Part shown: positions 18,624 through 27,590 of the stretch, piece by piece
Layout: each line of letters begins with the position of its first letter
Position numbering within the stretch: position 1 is the first letter of the stretch
Assembly (NCBI RefSeq): GCF_017901135.1
Contig: NZ_CP072801.1
Coordinates: 3,469,501-3,533,500 of the forward strand
From: Thiothrix litoralis
GTDB taxonomy: Bacteria > Pseudomonadota > Gammaproteobacteria > Thiotrichales > Thiotrichaceae
Length of the DNA: 64,000 nucleotides
Direction: 5' to 3'
Program-made: the position numbers and the translations under genes
The notes under the pieces: model-generated
What the model was told of the DNA's origin: nothing
What the model saw: the letters and a program-made list of their open reading frames with translations, nothing else
Databases searched by the model: none

Positions 18624-18643
18624 CCCCTTCCTTTAGGGAGGGG
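18624..18643 (+). repeat. right-end hairpin of tnpB element, copy 1
   Basis: CCCCTTCC-TTTA-GGGAGGGG directly after the tnpB stop (arms pair with G-T wobble). The same design recurs after tnpB at 43185-43205 and, on the other strand, at 28570-28589. It marks the element's right end and the probable 3' portion of the guide RNA. Confidence 0.7.
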
Positions 18644-18650
18644 AGGAAGT

Positions 18651-18815
18651 CAACATTTACGCCCCCTTTCAGAAATCAAAGCTCAGTATGGTGTCAATCC
18701 TATCAAAGATTTACGACCAGTCTGCCCAAACTGCCATGCAGTTTTGCACATGCGTAGCCCCGCATATAGCATCAGTGAAGTGAAAGCGATGCTAGATCAT
18801 ACGGACTCAAAATAG
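18651..18815 (+). pseudogene. HNH endonuclease, 3' fragment
   Basis: Frame open across the tnpB right end encodes a C-terminal HNH piece: PLSEIKAQYGVNPIKDL, then RPVCPNCHAVLHMRSPAYSI and a stop at 18813. PIKDLRPVCPNCHAxxH is the characteristic end of a large HNH nuclease family in which Cys-x2-Cys-His builds the zinc site. The N-terminal part, including the first catalytic His, is missing, and no matching upstream part is seen left of the tnpB element. The gene seems to have been cut by insertion plus deletion. Confidence 0.75.
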
Positions 18816-18842
18816 AAAAAGGCGAGTTTCCTCGCCCTTTTC
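18816..18842. terminator. bidirectional rho-independent terminator
   Basis: A-tract, GGCGAG-TTTC-CTCGCC hairpin and T-tract. It lies between the HNH remnant (+ strand) and lpd (- strand) and would serve both. Confidence 0.8.
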
Positions 18843-18863
18843 TTTACCTAAACCAATCTCAGT

Positions 18864-20300
18864 TTAGTGTTTTTTCTTCGGCGCAATCAAATCGGTAATC
18901 GTGCCTTCAAACATTTCCGCTGCCATGGCGACCGTTTCGGAAAGCGTCGGATGCGGATGCACCGTCAGCCCAATATCCGTGGCATTCGACCCCATTTCAA
19001 TCGCGTGCGCGACTTCGGCAATGAGATCACCGGCGTTCGTGCCGACGATGCCCGCGCCAATCACACGCTCGGTTTCCGCATCGAAAATCAGCTTAGTCAT
19101 GCCTTCGTCCCGTCCGATGGATAGCGCTCGTCCGCTGGCTGCCCACGGGAAGACGCCTTTGCCATAGTTGATGCCTTTGGCTTTAGCTTCTTCTTCGGTC
19201 ACACCGACCCACGCAATTTCGGGGTCAGTGTAGGCAACGGATGGAATCACCCGTGCATCGAAGTGGCTAGGTAAACCCGCCGCGACTTCGGCAGCGGTTT
19301 TGCCTTCGTGAACCGCTTTGTGCGCCAGCATCGGTTGCCCAATGATGTCGCCAATCGCGAAAATGTGCGGCTGGGTAGTACGCATTTGCGTATCCACCAC
19401 TTGCACAAAACCACGCTCATCCACCGCCACACCGGCTTTTTCCGCACCGATGCGCTTACCATTCGGCGTGCGCCCGACCGCGACCAATACACGGTCATAC
19501 AGTTGCGGTTCGGCGGGGGCTTGCTTGCCTTCAAAGGTGACTTTCATGCCCGCCGCCGTGGCTTCGACTTTGGTCACGCGGGTTTCTAACCAGATGTTGT
19601 CGTAACGCTTTTTAATGCGGGTGAAATACGGTTTCACCACGTCTTTGTCCGCGCCAGTAATCAGGTTTGGCAGCATTTCGACCACGGTGATTTTTGAACC
19701 TAATGCGGCGTAAACCGTGGCCATTTCCAGCCCGATAATGCCGCCACCGATGACCAGCATGTGTTCCGGTACGCTCGCCAATTCCAGCGCCCCCGTGGAG
19801 TCGATCACGCGTGGATCGTCGGGAATGAAGGGCAGTTTCACCGCTTCTGAACCCGCTGCAATCACGGCTTTTTCAAAGCGCACCACGGTTTTCTTGCCGT
19901 CGTTGCCGATGACTTCGACGTGGTTAGGGTCGAGGAAGGTGCCGACACCGTTGACCACTTGCACTTTGCGCTGTTTTGCCAAGCCCGACAGACCGCCAGT
20001 TAAGCGGTTGACGATCTTTTCTTTCCAGCCGCGCAGTTTGTCGATATCGACTTTTGGCGGGGCGAATTCAATGCCGCAATCCGCGACATCGTGCGCTTCG
20101 TCCAGCACTTTTGCCGCGTGCAGCAAGGCTTTGGACGGAATGCAGCCAACGTTCAAACACACCCCCCCGAGTGTGCTCCAACGTTCCACCAGCACGGTTT
20201 GCAACCCCAAATCGGCTGCACGAAACGCAGCGGTGTAACCGCCGGGGCCTGCACCCAATACCAACAGTTGGCAGGAAAGATCTGCTTTTAAGTTACTCAT
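18864..20300 (-). CDS. lpd: dihydrolipoamide dehydrogenase, E3 of pyruvate dehydrogenase
   Basis: 478 residues from the preferred start. FAD-binding GAGPGGYTAAFRA, redox-active disulfide CLNVGC, NAD-binding GGGIIGLEMA, second FAD motif FAIGDIIGQPMLAHKA, and the C-terminal HPHPTLSE with the catalytic His-Glu pair. It reoxidises dihydrolipoyl groups of AceF with NAD+. The frame extends six codons further up, but GGGAGTGG four bases before the ATG at 20300 (MSNLKAD) decides the start. It is the last gene of the aceE-aceF-lpd operon, 14 bases after aceF. Confidence 0.97.
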   Translation of the reverse strand: MSNLKADLSCQLLVLGAGPGGYTAAFRAADLGLQTVLVERWSTLGGVCLNVGCIPSKALLHAAKVLDEAHDVADCGIEFAPPKVDIDKLRGWKEKIVNRLTGGLSGLAKQRKVQVVNGVGTFLDPNHVEVIGNDGKKTVVRFEKAVIAAGSEAVKLPFIPDDPRVIDSTGALELASVPEHMLVIGGGIIGLEMATVYAALGSKITVVEMLPNLITGADKDVVKPYFTRIKKRYDNIWLETRVTKVEATAAGMKVTFEGKQAPAEPQLYDRVLVAVGRTPNGKRIGAEKAGVAVDERGFVQVVDTQMRTTQPHIFAIGDIIGQPMLAHKAVHEGKTAAEVAAGLPSHFDARVIPSVAYTDPEIAWVGVTEEEAKAKGINYGKGVFPWAASGRALSIGRDEGMTKLIFDAETERVIGAGIVGTNAGDLIAEVAHAIEMGSNATDIGLTVHPHPTLSETVAMAAEMFEGTITDLIAPKKKH

Positions 20301-20314
20301 GATTCCACTCCCGC

Positions 20315-21916
20315 TCACAGAATGAGGTTACGCACGTCGGACAAGACAAACGCGATATGGCTAACGAAACGTGCCGCATACGCGCCATCAATCACGCGGT
20401 GGTCGTAAGACACCGCCAGTGGTTGGATCAGCCGATCGACGATTTCACCATTCACGCGCTTGAGGCGATCTTGCGCACGGGTTAAGCCGAGGATGCCGAC
20501 TTCCGGCGCATTGACAATCGGGGTGAAGTTGGTGCCGCCAATCCCGCCGAGGCTGGAAATGGTGAAGCAACCGCCCTGCATGTCCGCCGCTTTGAGCTTG
20601 CCTTCACGCGCTTTTTTGGAGACTTCGCCCAATTCACGCGCCAATTCAAACAAGCCTTTACGATCCACGTCTTTGATCACCGGGACAACCAAGCCATCCG
20701 GCGTATCGACCGCAATGCCGACGTTGTAGAACTTGCGTTGGATGAGGTTTTCGCCATCATCCGCCAGCGCCGAGTTGAATTTCGGGTATTCCTTCAAACC
20801 TGCCACCACCGCTTTCAGCATGAAGACCAGCGGGGTGAAGTTGAAACCCATCGACTTTGCCTTGTCTTTCAAACTGTTGCGGTACGCTTCCAGTTCGGTA
20901 ATGTCGGCTTCGTCGAAATGGGTGACTTGCGGCACGTTCAGCCATGCACGGTGTAAATGCTTGGCGGAAAGCTTGCCAATGCGTGACATTGGAATGGTTT
21001 CGACCGCGCCGAATTGCGTCCAGTCCGGCTGGGTAATCAGCGGAATACCCATGCTGTTTGCAGGTGCTGCGGCTGGTGCAGCTTTGGCGGCCGCTGGCGC
21101 TTGTGCCACGGCTGCATGGCCACCTTTGCCGAAATTGCGCACATCGGCTTCGGTAATACGCCCGTGTGCGCCTGTACCGGCGACTTTCACCAGATCAATG
21201 CCTAATTCACGCGCAATGCGCCGCACCGATGGACTGGCATGAGCGCGGCGGAAACTTTCCGCATCCACTGCCGGGGCGCTGGCCGCTGGGGTAAGTGAAG
21301 CGGAAGCAACAGGTGCTACGGCATTTACCGGAGCCGCCTCTGGGGATGCACCTGCCACTTCCAAAACCAGAATCAAACTGCCTTCGGAGACTTTATCGCC
21401 CACGGCAATTTTCAGTTGTTTGACCACGCCCGCTTTTGGAGAAGGAATTTCCATCGCGGCTTTGTCAGATTCGAGGGTAATCAACGAGGTTTCCGCGTCG
21501 ACCACATCGCCTTCGCGCACCAACACCTCAATAACATCCACGTCATGGAAGTTGCCAATGTCTGGCACGCAGATTTCTTCCAGACCCGTGGGGGTCACAA
21601 CAGTAACGGGTACTGAAGCTGCTGCACCGCCGGACACTTTCGGCTGTGCCGGGGCGGAAGCGACATTGACGCTGGCTTCACCCGCGTCTTCCAGCAAGAG
21701 GATCAGCGTGCCTTCGGACACCTTGTCGCCTATCGCGATATTGATGGCTTTGACCACCCCACCGCGTGGCGCGGGGATTTCCATCGCCGCCTTGTCGGAT
21801 TCGAGCGTAATCAAGGAATCGTCAATCGCCACGGTATCGCCGACGTTGACCAGGATTTCAATAACTTCGACGTTGGAAAAATTGCCAATGTCGGGAACGT
21901 GAATTTCGATACTCAT
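20315..21916 (-). CDS. aceF: dihydrolipoamide acetyltransferase, E2 of pyruvate dehydrogenase
   Basis: 533 residues. Two lipoyl domains, each with the lipoylated Lys in LESDKAAMEIP; Ala/Pro-rich linkers follow each. Next a peripheral-subunit-binding domain (SPSVRRIARELGIDLVKV) and the catalytic acyltransferase domain ending SYDHRVIDGAYAARFV with the His and Asp of HRxxDG. E. coli AceF has three lipoyl domains; two is common in other proteobacteria. It transfers acetyl groups from lipoate to CoA in the core of the complex. An upstream GTG (21925) overlaps the GGAG site, so the ATG at 21916 (MSIEIHVPD) is preferred. Confidence 0.97.
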   Translation of the reverse strand: MSIEIHVPDIGNFSNVEVIEILVNVGDTVAIDDSLITLESDKAAMEIPAPRGGVVKAINIAIGDKVSEGTLILLLEDAGEASVNVASAPAQPKVSGGAAASVPVTVVTPTGLEEICVPDIGNFHDVDVIEVLVREGDVVDAETSLITLESDKAAMEIPSPKAGVVKQLKIAVGDKVSEGSLILVLEVAGASPEAAPVNAVAPVASASLTPAASAPAVDAESFRRAHASPSVRRIARELGIDLVKVAGTGAHGRITEADVRNFGKGGHAAVAQAPAAAKAAPAAAPANSMGIPLITQPDWTQFGAVETIPMSRIGKLSAKHLHRAWLNVPQVTHFDEADITELEAYRNSLKDKAKSMGFNFTPLVFMLKAVVAGLKEYPKFNSALADDGENLIQRKFYNVGIAVDTPDGLVVPVIKDVDRKGLFELARELGEVSKKAREGKLKAADMQGGCFTISSLGGIGGTNFTPIVNAPEVGILGLTRAQDRLKRVNGEIVDRLIQPLAVSYDHRVIDGAYAARFVSHIAFVLSDVRNLIL

Positions 21917-21931
21917 CAGGGTCACTCCAAA

Positions 21932-24631
21932 TCAAGCGTACAGCGGGTTGGGTTTTTCAGGGTCGATGCCGTATTTTGCCAGCGCGTCCAGCACCGTCTG
22001 CGGCGTGATGTTGCCTTTGGCTTTACTGGATTTTTGCTGATCGGCCAGCGCTTTCAAGGCAGCGACGGTGACGTAATGACGGTCAACTTCAAAATGCGCC
22101 CGCAACGCCTCCCGGCTGTCGGAACGCCCGAAACCGTCTGTTCCCAGTACATGGAAATCCCCCGGCACATACGCGCGGATTTGTTCCGCAAAGGTGCGGA
22201 TGTAATCGGTCGAGGCAATCACTGGCCCTTGCTGACCTTCCAGGCATTGCGTGACCCACGGTTTGCGTGCTTCCTGATCAGGATGCAGCAAATTCCACCG
22301 TGCACACGCCGCGCCATCCCGTGCCAATTCGTTGAGGCTTGGGGTTGCCCAAATGTCAGCGTCTACGCCCCAATCAGCTTGCAACAAGTCAGCCGCCGCA
22401 ATCACTTCCCGCAAGATTGAACCACAACCCAGCAATTGCACGCGGTTCGCCGCTTTGCCTGTGGCAGTGCGGAACGGGTACATGCCCTTGATAATGCCTG
22501 CTTCCGAACCTTCCGGTAGCGCGGGCATGGTGTAGTTTTCGTTCAGGGTGGTGATGTAATAGAACACGTTTTCACCGTCCTGATACATGCGCTTCATGCC
22601 GTCGTGCGCAATCACCGCCACTTCATACGCGAAGGTCGGGTCATACGATTTGCAGTTCGGAATAAAGCCCGCGAACAATTGGCTGTGCCCGTCTTGATGC
22701 TGCAAGCCTTCGCCATTCAGCGTGGTACGCCCTGAAGTCCCGCCGACCAAGAAGCCGCGTGCCAACATATCGCCCGCTGCCCACGCCAAGTCACCAATGC
22801 GCTGGAAACCGAACATGGAGTAGAAAATATAAAACGGAATCATCATCTTATGGTTGTTGGCATAAGAGGTAGAAGCCGCAATCCATGACGACATCGCGCC
22901 GTCTTCGTTAATGCCTTCTTCCAACAACTGACCCTTTTGGGTTTCCTTGTACGGCATAATGTCGTTGGCATCTTCCGGCTCGTATTTCTGGCCTTCCGGT
23001 GAGTAAATACCCACTTGGCGGAACATGCCTTCCATCCCGAAAGTACGCGCTTCGTCCGGCACGATTGGCACCAAACGCGGCCCCAATTCCTTGTGACGCG
23101 CAATGGCTACCATGACGCGAACCATTGCCATCGTGGTGGAAAGGGTGCGTTCGCCGGTGTCTTTCAAGAGTGCATCGAACATCGACAGCTCAGGAATGGC
23201 CAGCGTCTCAAAATTATGCGGACGGTTGGGTAAGTAACCCCCCAAGGCTTGGCGACGTTCGTGCAGATACTGCATTTCGGGCGAGTCTGCTGCTGGTTTG
23301 TAGAATTCCGCACTTTCGATTTGTTGCTCGGAAACCGGAATGTTGAAACGGTCGCGCAGTTTCAATAACTGGTCGGAACTCAGTTTTTTCTGCTGATGGC
23401 TGATATTCATGCCTTCGCCCGCTTCGCCCATGCCGTAACCTTTCACGGTATGCATGAGGATAACAGTAGGGCGACCGACAGAATGCACCGCATTGTGATA
23501 AGCCGCGTAGACTTTATCCTGATCGTGACCGCCGCGAATCAAGTCGTAGTAAATCTGGTCGTCGCTCATGTCGGCAACCATCGATTTCAGCTCAGGGTAT
23601 TTGCCGAAGAAGCGTTCGCGGATGTACGCGCCGCCTTTGTTTTTGAAGTTCTGGTATTCGCCGTCGATGCATTCCATCATCAACTTGCGCAGCAACTGAC
23701 CGTATTGCGGATCAGCCAGCAAACGATCCCAGCCTGAACCCCACAATACCTTGATCACATTCCAGCCCGCGCCCCGGAAGTTGCCTTCCAGTTCTTGCAC
23801 GATTTTGCTGTTGCCGCGTACCGGGCCATCCAAGCGTTGCAGGTTGCAGTTAACCACGAACACCAGATTGTCGAGTTTTTCACGGGAAGCCAGTGCAATC
23901 GCGCCTTGGGACTGCGGCTCATCCATTTCACCGTCGCCCAGAAACGCCCAAACCTTACGGCCTTCCGCATGATTTTCAGCTTTCTTCGTCAACTCTCTGT
24001 TTTCTAAATACTTTAAAAAACGCGCTTGGTAAATGGCCATGATTGGGCCTAAGCCCATCGAGACGGTGGAAAACTGCCAGAAATTCGGCATCAAATACGG
24101 GTGCGGATAGGAAGAAATCCCCTTGCCGCCCGCTTCAATACGGAAGTTTTCCAACTGATCTTCGCCAATACGCCCTTCCAGAAAAGCGCGGGCATACGTA
24201 CCTGGGGCAGTATGTCCTTGAATAAACAGCATATCGCTGCCATTCGGATGGTCATGGCCTTTCCAGAAGTGGTTATAACCCACTTCATACATAATCGCTG
24301 AAGATTGGAAGGAGGCAATGTGACCGCCGGGGGAGGCGGGTTTACGGTTGGCGCGTACCACCATCGCGGTGGCATTCCAGCGCAATGCCCGCAAAATATG
24401 GCGTTCCAGCTCTAAATTTCCTGGATAAACAGGCTGTTGGCCAACTGGAATGGTATTGACGTAAGGCGTTTGCATGTCGGGTGGCTCAATGCCAGACTCG
24501 AAGGCCTTCTCAATGGTTTTTTGTAACAAGTGGCGAGCGCGTTCCGCACCAAGGCGTTCCACCACCACATCGATGGCCTCTTGCCATTCCGCCGTTTCTT
24601 GCGGGTCAAGATCGTGATAATCCGTACTCAT
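21932..24631 (-). CDS. aceE: pyruvate dehydrogenase E1, homodimeric type
   Basis: 899 residues, the normal length of AceE. Thiamine-diphosphate motif GDGEMDEPQSQGAI with Asn ligand context (VVNCNLQRLDGP), and conserved HTVKGYGMG. It decarboxylates pyruvate and reductively acetylates the lipoyl groups of AceF. First gene of the operon; GGAGAA precedes the ATG by seven bases and the gap to aceF is 15 bases. The 520-base region upstream contains a 13-bp inverted repeat (24690-24731) and is the likely regulatory region. Confidence 0.97.
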   Translation of the reverse strand: MSTDYHDLDPQETAEWQEAIDVVVERLGAERARHLLQKTIEKAFESGIEPPDMQTPYVNTIPVGQQPVYPGNLELERHILRALRWNATAMVVRANRKPASPGGHIASFQSSAIMYEVGYNHFWKGHDHPNGSDMLFIQGHTAPGTYARAFLEGRIGEDQLENFRIEAGGKGISSYPHPYLMPNFWQFSTVSMGLGPIMAIYQARFLKYLENRELTKKAENHAEGRKVWAFLGDGEMDEPQSQGAIALASREKLDNLVFVVNCNLQRLDGPVRGNSKIVQELEGNFRGAGWNVIKVLWGSGWDRLLADPQYGQLLRKLMMECIDGEYQNFKNKGGAYIRERFFGKYPELKSMVADMSDDQIYYDLIRGGHDQDKVYAAYHNAVHSVGRPTVILMHTVKGYGMGEAGEGMNISHQQKKLSSDQLLKLRDRFNIPVSEQQIESAEFYKPAADSPEMQYLHERRQALGGYLPNRPHNFETLAIPELSMFDALLKDTGERTLSTTMAMVRVMVAIARHKELGPRLVPIVPDEARTFGMEGMFRQVGIYSPEGQKYEPEDANDIMPYKETQKGQLLEEGINEDGAMSSWIAASTSYANNHKMMIPFYIFYSMFGFQRIGDLAWAAGDMLARGFLVGGTSGRTTLNGEGLQHQDGHSQLFAGFIPNCKSYDPTFAYEVAVIAHDGMKRMYQDGENVFYYITTLNENYTMPALPEGSEAGIIKGMYPFRTATGKAANRVQLLGCGSILREVIAAADLLQADWGVDADIWATPSLNELARDGAACARWNLLHPDQEARKPWVTQCLEGQQGPVIASTDYIRTFAEQIRAYVPGDFHVLGTDGFGRSDSREALRAHFEVDRHYVTVAALKALADQQKSSKAKGNITPQTVLDALAKYGIDPEKPNPLYA

Positions 24632-25150
24632 TAGTGTTCTCCTAGCGATTGTATTAGCAGTTACAGTGAGATTTTTTGTGTTATGCCTACCCGAAAGGGA
24701 TATGTCACACCCCCTGCCTATCCCTTTCGGGCGAGATACTACTATAGATTCGCAAAGAAAGGCGTTAATTTTATGTTTAAATTATTCAATGATCATGATT
24801 TAAAAAAATAAACTTAATTATCAATTATTTGTGATTAACAAATTTATTTTTAGTTTTAGCCTTAGCATAATTGATTAATTTAACAACGATATTTACGCTA
24901 TTTTTAGGTAAGAATTCAGGATAATTCGGGATGGAAAAGCAGACTTTGCTTCATTTTTGCGAGGAGGAGCGGTGACTCACAGAAAACCAATGTCTTGAAT
25001 AATTATTGTTTTATTTTCAATGACTTGAATTTTAACATTCAATATTTTGGTTTGAATAGAACAGTTTGTAATGATGCAGGCGCAACCGATTGACTCGCTG
25101 ATGTGCACAGATGGTTTATCACGGGAAGTGGATGCGATTCCCGCAGGCTA
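24632..25150. other. AT-rich intergenic region upstream of aceE
   Basis: About 520 bases without a supportable gene. The half next to aceE holds the inverted repeat at 24690-24731. The remainder is AT-rich (24760-25080), with oligo-A/T runs and TGTGA-like patches, suggesting promoter and curved DNA. It also covers the 3' end of the LysM gene, where no strong terminator hairpin was found. Confidence 0.5.
24690..24731. promoter_or_regulatory. 13-bp perfect inverted repeat upstream of aceE
   Basis: CCCGAAAGGGATA and TATCCCTTTCGGG separated by 16 bases, ending 59 bases from the aceE start codon. It could be an operator for a dimeric regulator or an RNA hairpin in the aceE leader. It does not resemble the E. 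coli PdhR box. Confidence 0.55.
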
Positions 25151-25669
25151 TTAGTGACCGTCAAGCGGTGGGGTATCCGGGATCAACAGGGTAATTCCCG
25201 CCGGGATCTGGTTAGGCGAGACGATTTTTTCCTGATTGACATCGTAAATCTGGTGATATTTCTGCGCATCCCCGTAAATCTGGATGGCAATGGCCGAGAG
25301 TGAAGAGCCTTCCGCTACTTTGAAATACGTGGTGGTTGTGCCATCGGCGGCTTTTTTGGTAATGAGTGTACCGTGGGTTTTCTGTGGTTCTACTGCTGGC
25401 TGTTCTTTTGGAGCAGGCGCTTTGGGGATGTTTTCCACAACCGCTTTCGGCGGCGTGGGGGTCGGGGTGGGGGCTGGCGCACCACCCAACAGGACTTTGG
25501 TGGCTTCCAGCAGCGTATCCTGTGCCGCTTTATCGTTCCCTGATGGAGCCATCAACTCCTGTGCGGCTTCCAGTAAAGCTGCCTGATCCAGTTTGTTATC
25601 GGCGTAAACCTGCCCACTGAGCAATAGCATAGCGCTTAGCAGGCCAGCGACGGTGTGTGGCATTTCCAT
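25151..25669 (-). CDS. secreted LysM-domain protein
   Basis: 172 residues. Signal peptide (about 1-23, ending VYA-DN), a short alpha-helical region (LLEAAQELM, TLLEATKVLL), a proline-rich linker (PAPTPTPTPP), and a C-terminal LysM fold: FKVAEGSSLSAIAIQIYGDAQ, IYDVNQEKI, PNQIPAGITLLIP. LysM binds peptidoglycan, so the protein is probably periplasmic. GGAGG sits seven bases before the ATG. It is the last gene of a four-gene operon after the dCache/HAMP sensor (11-base gap). Confidence 0.75.
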   Translation of the reverse strand: MEMPHTVAGLLSAMLLLSGQVYADNKLDQAALLEAAQELMAPSGNDKAAQDTLLEATKVLLGGAPAPTPTPTPPKAVVENIPKAPAPKEQPAVEPQKTHGTLITKKAADGTTTTYFKVAEGSSLSAIAIQIYGDAQKYHQIYDVNQEKIVSPNQIPAGITLLIPDTPPLDGH

Positions 25670-25680
25670 GCGTATTCCTC

Positions 25681-26880
25681 CTACTTGCTGATGCGGCGGG
25701 TGAGTATATTGAGCGATTTGCGCAAACGTTCCACCGCTGCACTGAGCGCCTGAGTTTTGTCATAGGCGGGCACGTTCACGGGCGTATCGGTTTCGCCCAG
25801 ACTAAGGCGTTCGACCACCTCGGTCAGCTCATCCAGCGGGCGGGTGATATGCCGGGAGAGTCGGACAGCGACCAAACCAGAAAGCAGCAGAATCAGCGCA
25901 CCCATGCCCAAGTATTTCCAGAAGGCAGACCAAACCGGCGCAAACACAACAGCGTTGTCAGCGATGCTGATCAAGGTGCCGATCGTGTGCTGGCCATTAT
26001 TCAGTTTGACCGGGAAAGTGCTGATGAAACGTTCGCCTAGCTGGAATTCACTGGGCTTGCTGCCATCACCCAAACGGTCTTTGAGTTCCGGGTAATCGGT
26101 AAACAGGTTCGCGCCGGTTTTGAGGTCAGTGGGGCCGCCCCAAGCTTTGGTGGCATCGGGGTGATAGAAGTAAAAACCTTCAGGGGAAACAAACAGCAAG
26201 GTTTGGCTTGCACTTTGGGCATTTTTCACCAGCTCCACCACATCAGTCCCCAGTGTGTTCAGCAGGATCATGCCTTGCTGTTTCTTGTCGGTATCGAACA
26301 GGGATGTGCCGTAACGGATACTGGGACGTGGCGGGTCTTCCAGCACGCCGGGTGATTTTTCCTTGAGATCCAGTGGGGAAATATACACGCCGCCGTTGGG
26401 TTGCTTGAGGCTTTCGGTGACGAAATAGCGGTTCTTTTTATTCAACAATTTATCTTCGGGGATAATCGCGGCAGTGTCGCCGTTGAGACTGATGCGCACG
26501 ATTTCCATGCCGTCGTTGTCGATCAAGCGTACCTGATCGTAGATGTGTCGGTTTTGGGAAAACTGGCGAAAACTGTTGCTCAAATTGGCCAGCATGAGTT
26601 TGCGGGTGGCTTCATCACCTTGTTTCAGGGCGGCCAGATACAGTCCGACATCGTTGGAATCGCGCAAATAGAACATATCCCCCTGCACGCCTTGAAAGAA
26701 CATCTGTATTTGTTCGTTCACCAGCGAGAGCTTGCTGCCGCCTTTTTCGATAGCGTGCTGGTGTAGCATACTGGTGCTGGATTGCAGGGCATACCCGCCG
26801 ATCAGCAGCAAAGGCAACAGGCTAACCAGCAACAGGGCTAATAGTATCTGGGTACGGATGTTATTGAGACGTAACGACAT
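25681..26880 (-). CDS. dCache-HAMP membrane sensor lacking an output domain
   Basis: 399 residues. TM1 at about 11-31, a large periplasmic double-Cache-like region (about 35-310; YLRDSNDVGLYL, RLIDNDGMEIVR, then FYFYHPDATKAWGG), TM2 near 325-345, and a HAMP segment (SRHITRPLDELTEVVERLSLGE). The protein stops about 35 residues after HAMP, without MA, kinase, GGDEF or other output domain. Any signal must therefore pass to a separate partner, and the two Roadblock-like proteins encoded just upstream are obvious candidates. AAGGA precedes the ATG. Confidence 0.75.
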   Translation of the reverse strand: MSLRLNNIRTQILLALLLVSLLPLLLIGGYALQSSTSMLHQHAIEKGGSKLSLVNEQIQMFFQGVQGDMFYLRDSNDVGLYLAALKQGDEATRKLMLANLSNSFRQFSQNRHIYDQVRLIDNDGMEIVRISLNGDTAAIIPEDKLLNKKNRYFVTESLKQPNGGVYISPLDLKEKSPGVLEDPPRPSIRYGTSLFDTDKKQQGMILLNTLGTDVVELVKNAQSASQTLLFVSPEGFYFYHPDATKAWGGPTDLKTGANLFTDYPELKDRLGDGSKPSEFQLGERFISTFPVKLNNGQHTIGTLISIADNAVVFAPVWSAFWKYLGMGALILLLSGLVAVRLSRHITRPLDELTEVVERLSLGETDTPVNVPAYDKTQALSAAVERLRKSLNILTRRISK

Positions 26881-26912
26881 GGCGGAATCCTTATCCTGGG
26901 TGGTGAGTGGCG

Positions 26913-27572
26913 TTAGGGGTTGATGATCTGGTTTGCCTGTTGCTGAAATTGTTGCCGATCTGTATCCACATCAAACTCTGGCAGGAAGGCATCCAGCAAA
27001 TGGGGCAAGTTTGTCTGGGTTTGGGCATATTGCTGTTTCCATGTCGCGAGTGCATCGCTAAATAACCAGTTGGCGGCAGGCCCTAGGTGGTGGATCAGCA
27101 GTTTTTGCAACGCCTCCAGTTTTTGCTGCGTCGCTGCGTTTATCGGCTCATCTCCTAGCAGCGGAGCGGGGGCGGGAGTTGTGACGAGTAAAGAGGGTGC
27201 AACAGGCGTGGCGGTTAGTACTGAGGTTGCGCGGCTATCAATGGTTTCCAGCCATTTGCTGATCAGCAGTTTAACCCGCAAGTGGGTCAGTGGCAGATTG
27301 AGTTTTATATCGGTCAGTAATAAAACAATATGCGCTTCCTTAATACGATAAGCCGCTAACATGCTGCCATCTTGCAACAGGTAAATTTCTTCATAGTTTT
27401 TATTGATGGAATGCGCGACATCAAATACTTGTTCAATCATTTGCAAGGCAGACAATAAGCTGCCGGATGAATCCTTAGGAAACGTGGATGCCATGATGGT
27501 TTGCTGATGGTAAATACAGCCGTTGTATACGCCTTGCAGTTCACAGATGTTTGCTAGCGTCTTGTCTATCAT
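26913..27572 (-). CDS. uncharacterised protein with Roadblock-like N-terminus
   Basis: 219 residues, cytoplasmic. The N-terminal 105 residues alternate strands and helices in a Roadblock/LC7-like pattern (GVYNGCIYHQQTIMAST, EIYLLQDGSMLAAYRI, HIVLLLT). A Pro/Ala-rich linker follows (TPVAPSLLVTTPAPAP), then a helical C-terminal domain (INAATQQKLEALQKLLIHHL) that I do not recognise. It lies 18 bases downstream of the small Roadblock gene and 32 bases upstream of the dCache gene. The fold call is by pattern only. Confidence 0.55.
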   Translation of the reverse strand: MIDKTLANICELQGVYNGCIYHQQTIMASTFPKDSSGSLLSALQMIEQVFDVAHSINKNYEEIYLLQDGSMLAAYRIKEAHIVLLLTDIKLNLPLTHLRVKLLISKWLETIDSRATSVLTATPVAPSLLVTTPAPAPLLGDEPINAATQQKLEALQKLLIHHLGPAANWLFSDALATWKQQYAQTQTNLPHLLDAFLPEFDVDTDRQQFQQQANQIINP

Positions 27573-27590
27573 GTGGATCAGATCCCTCGG

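Noticed and set aside
25284-25586. Plus-strand frame over the LysM gene
   Set aside because: Gly/Val/Ala-rich mirror of the Pro-rich linker of the real gene.
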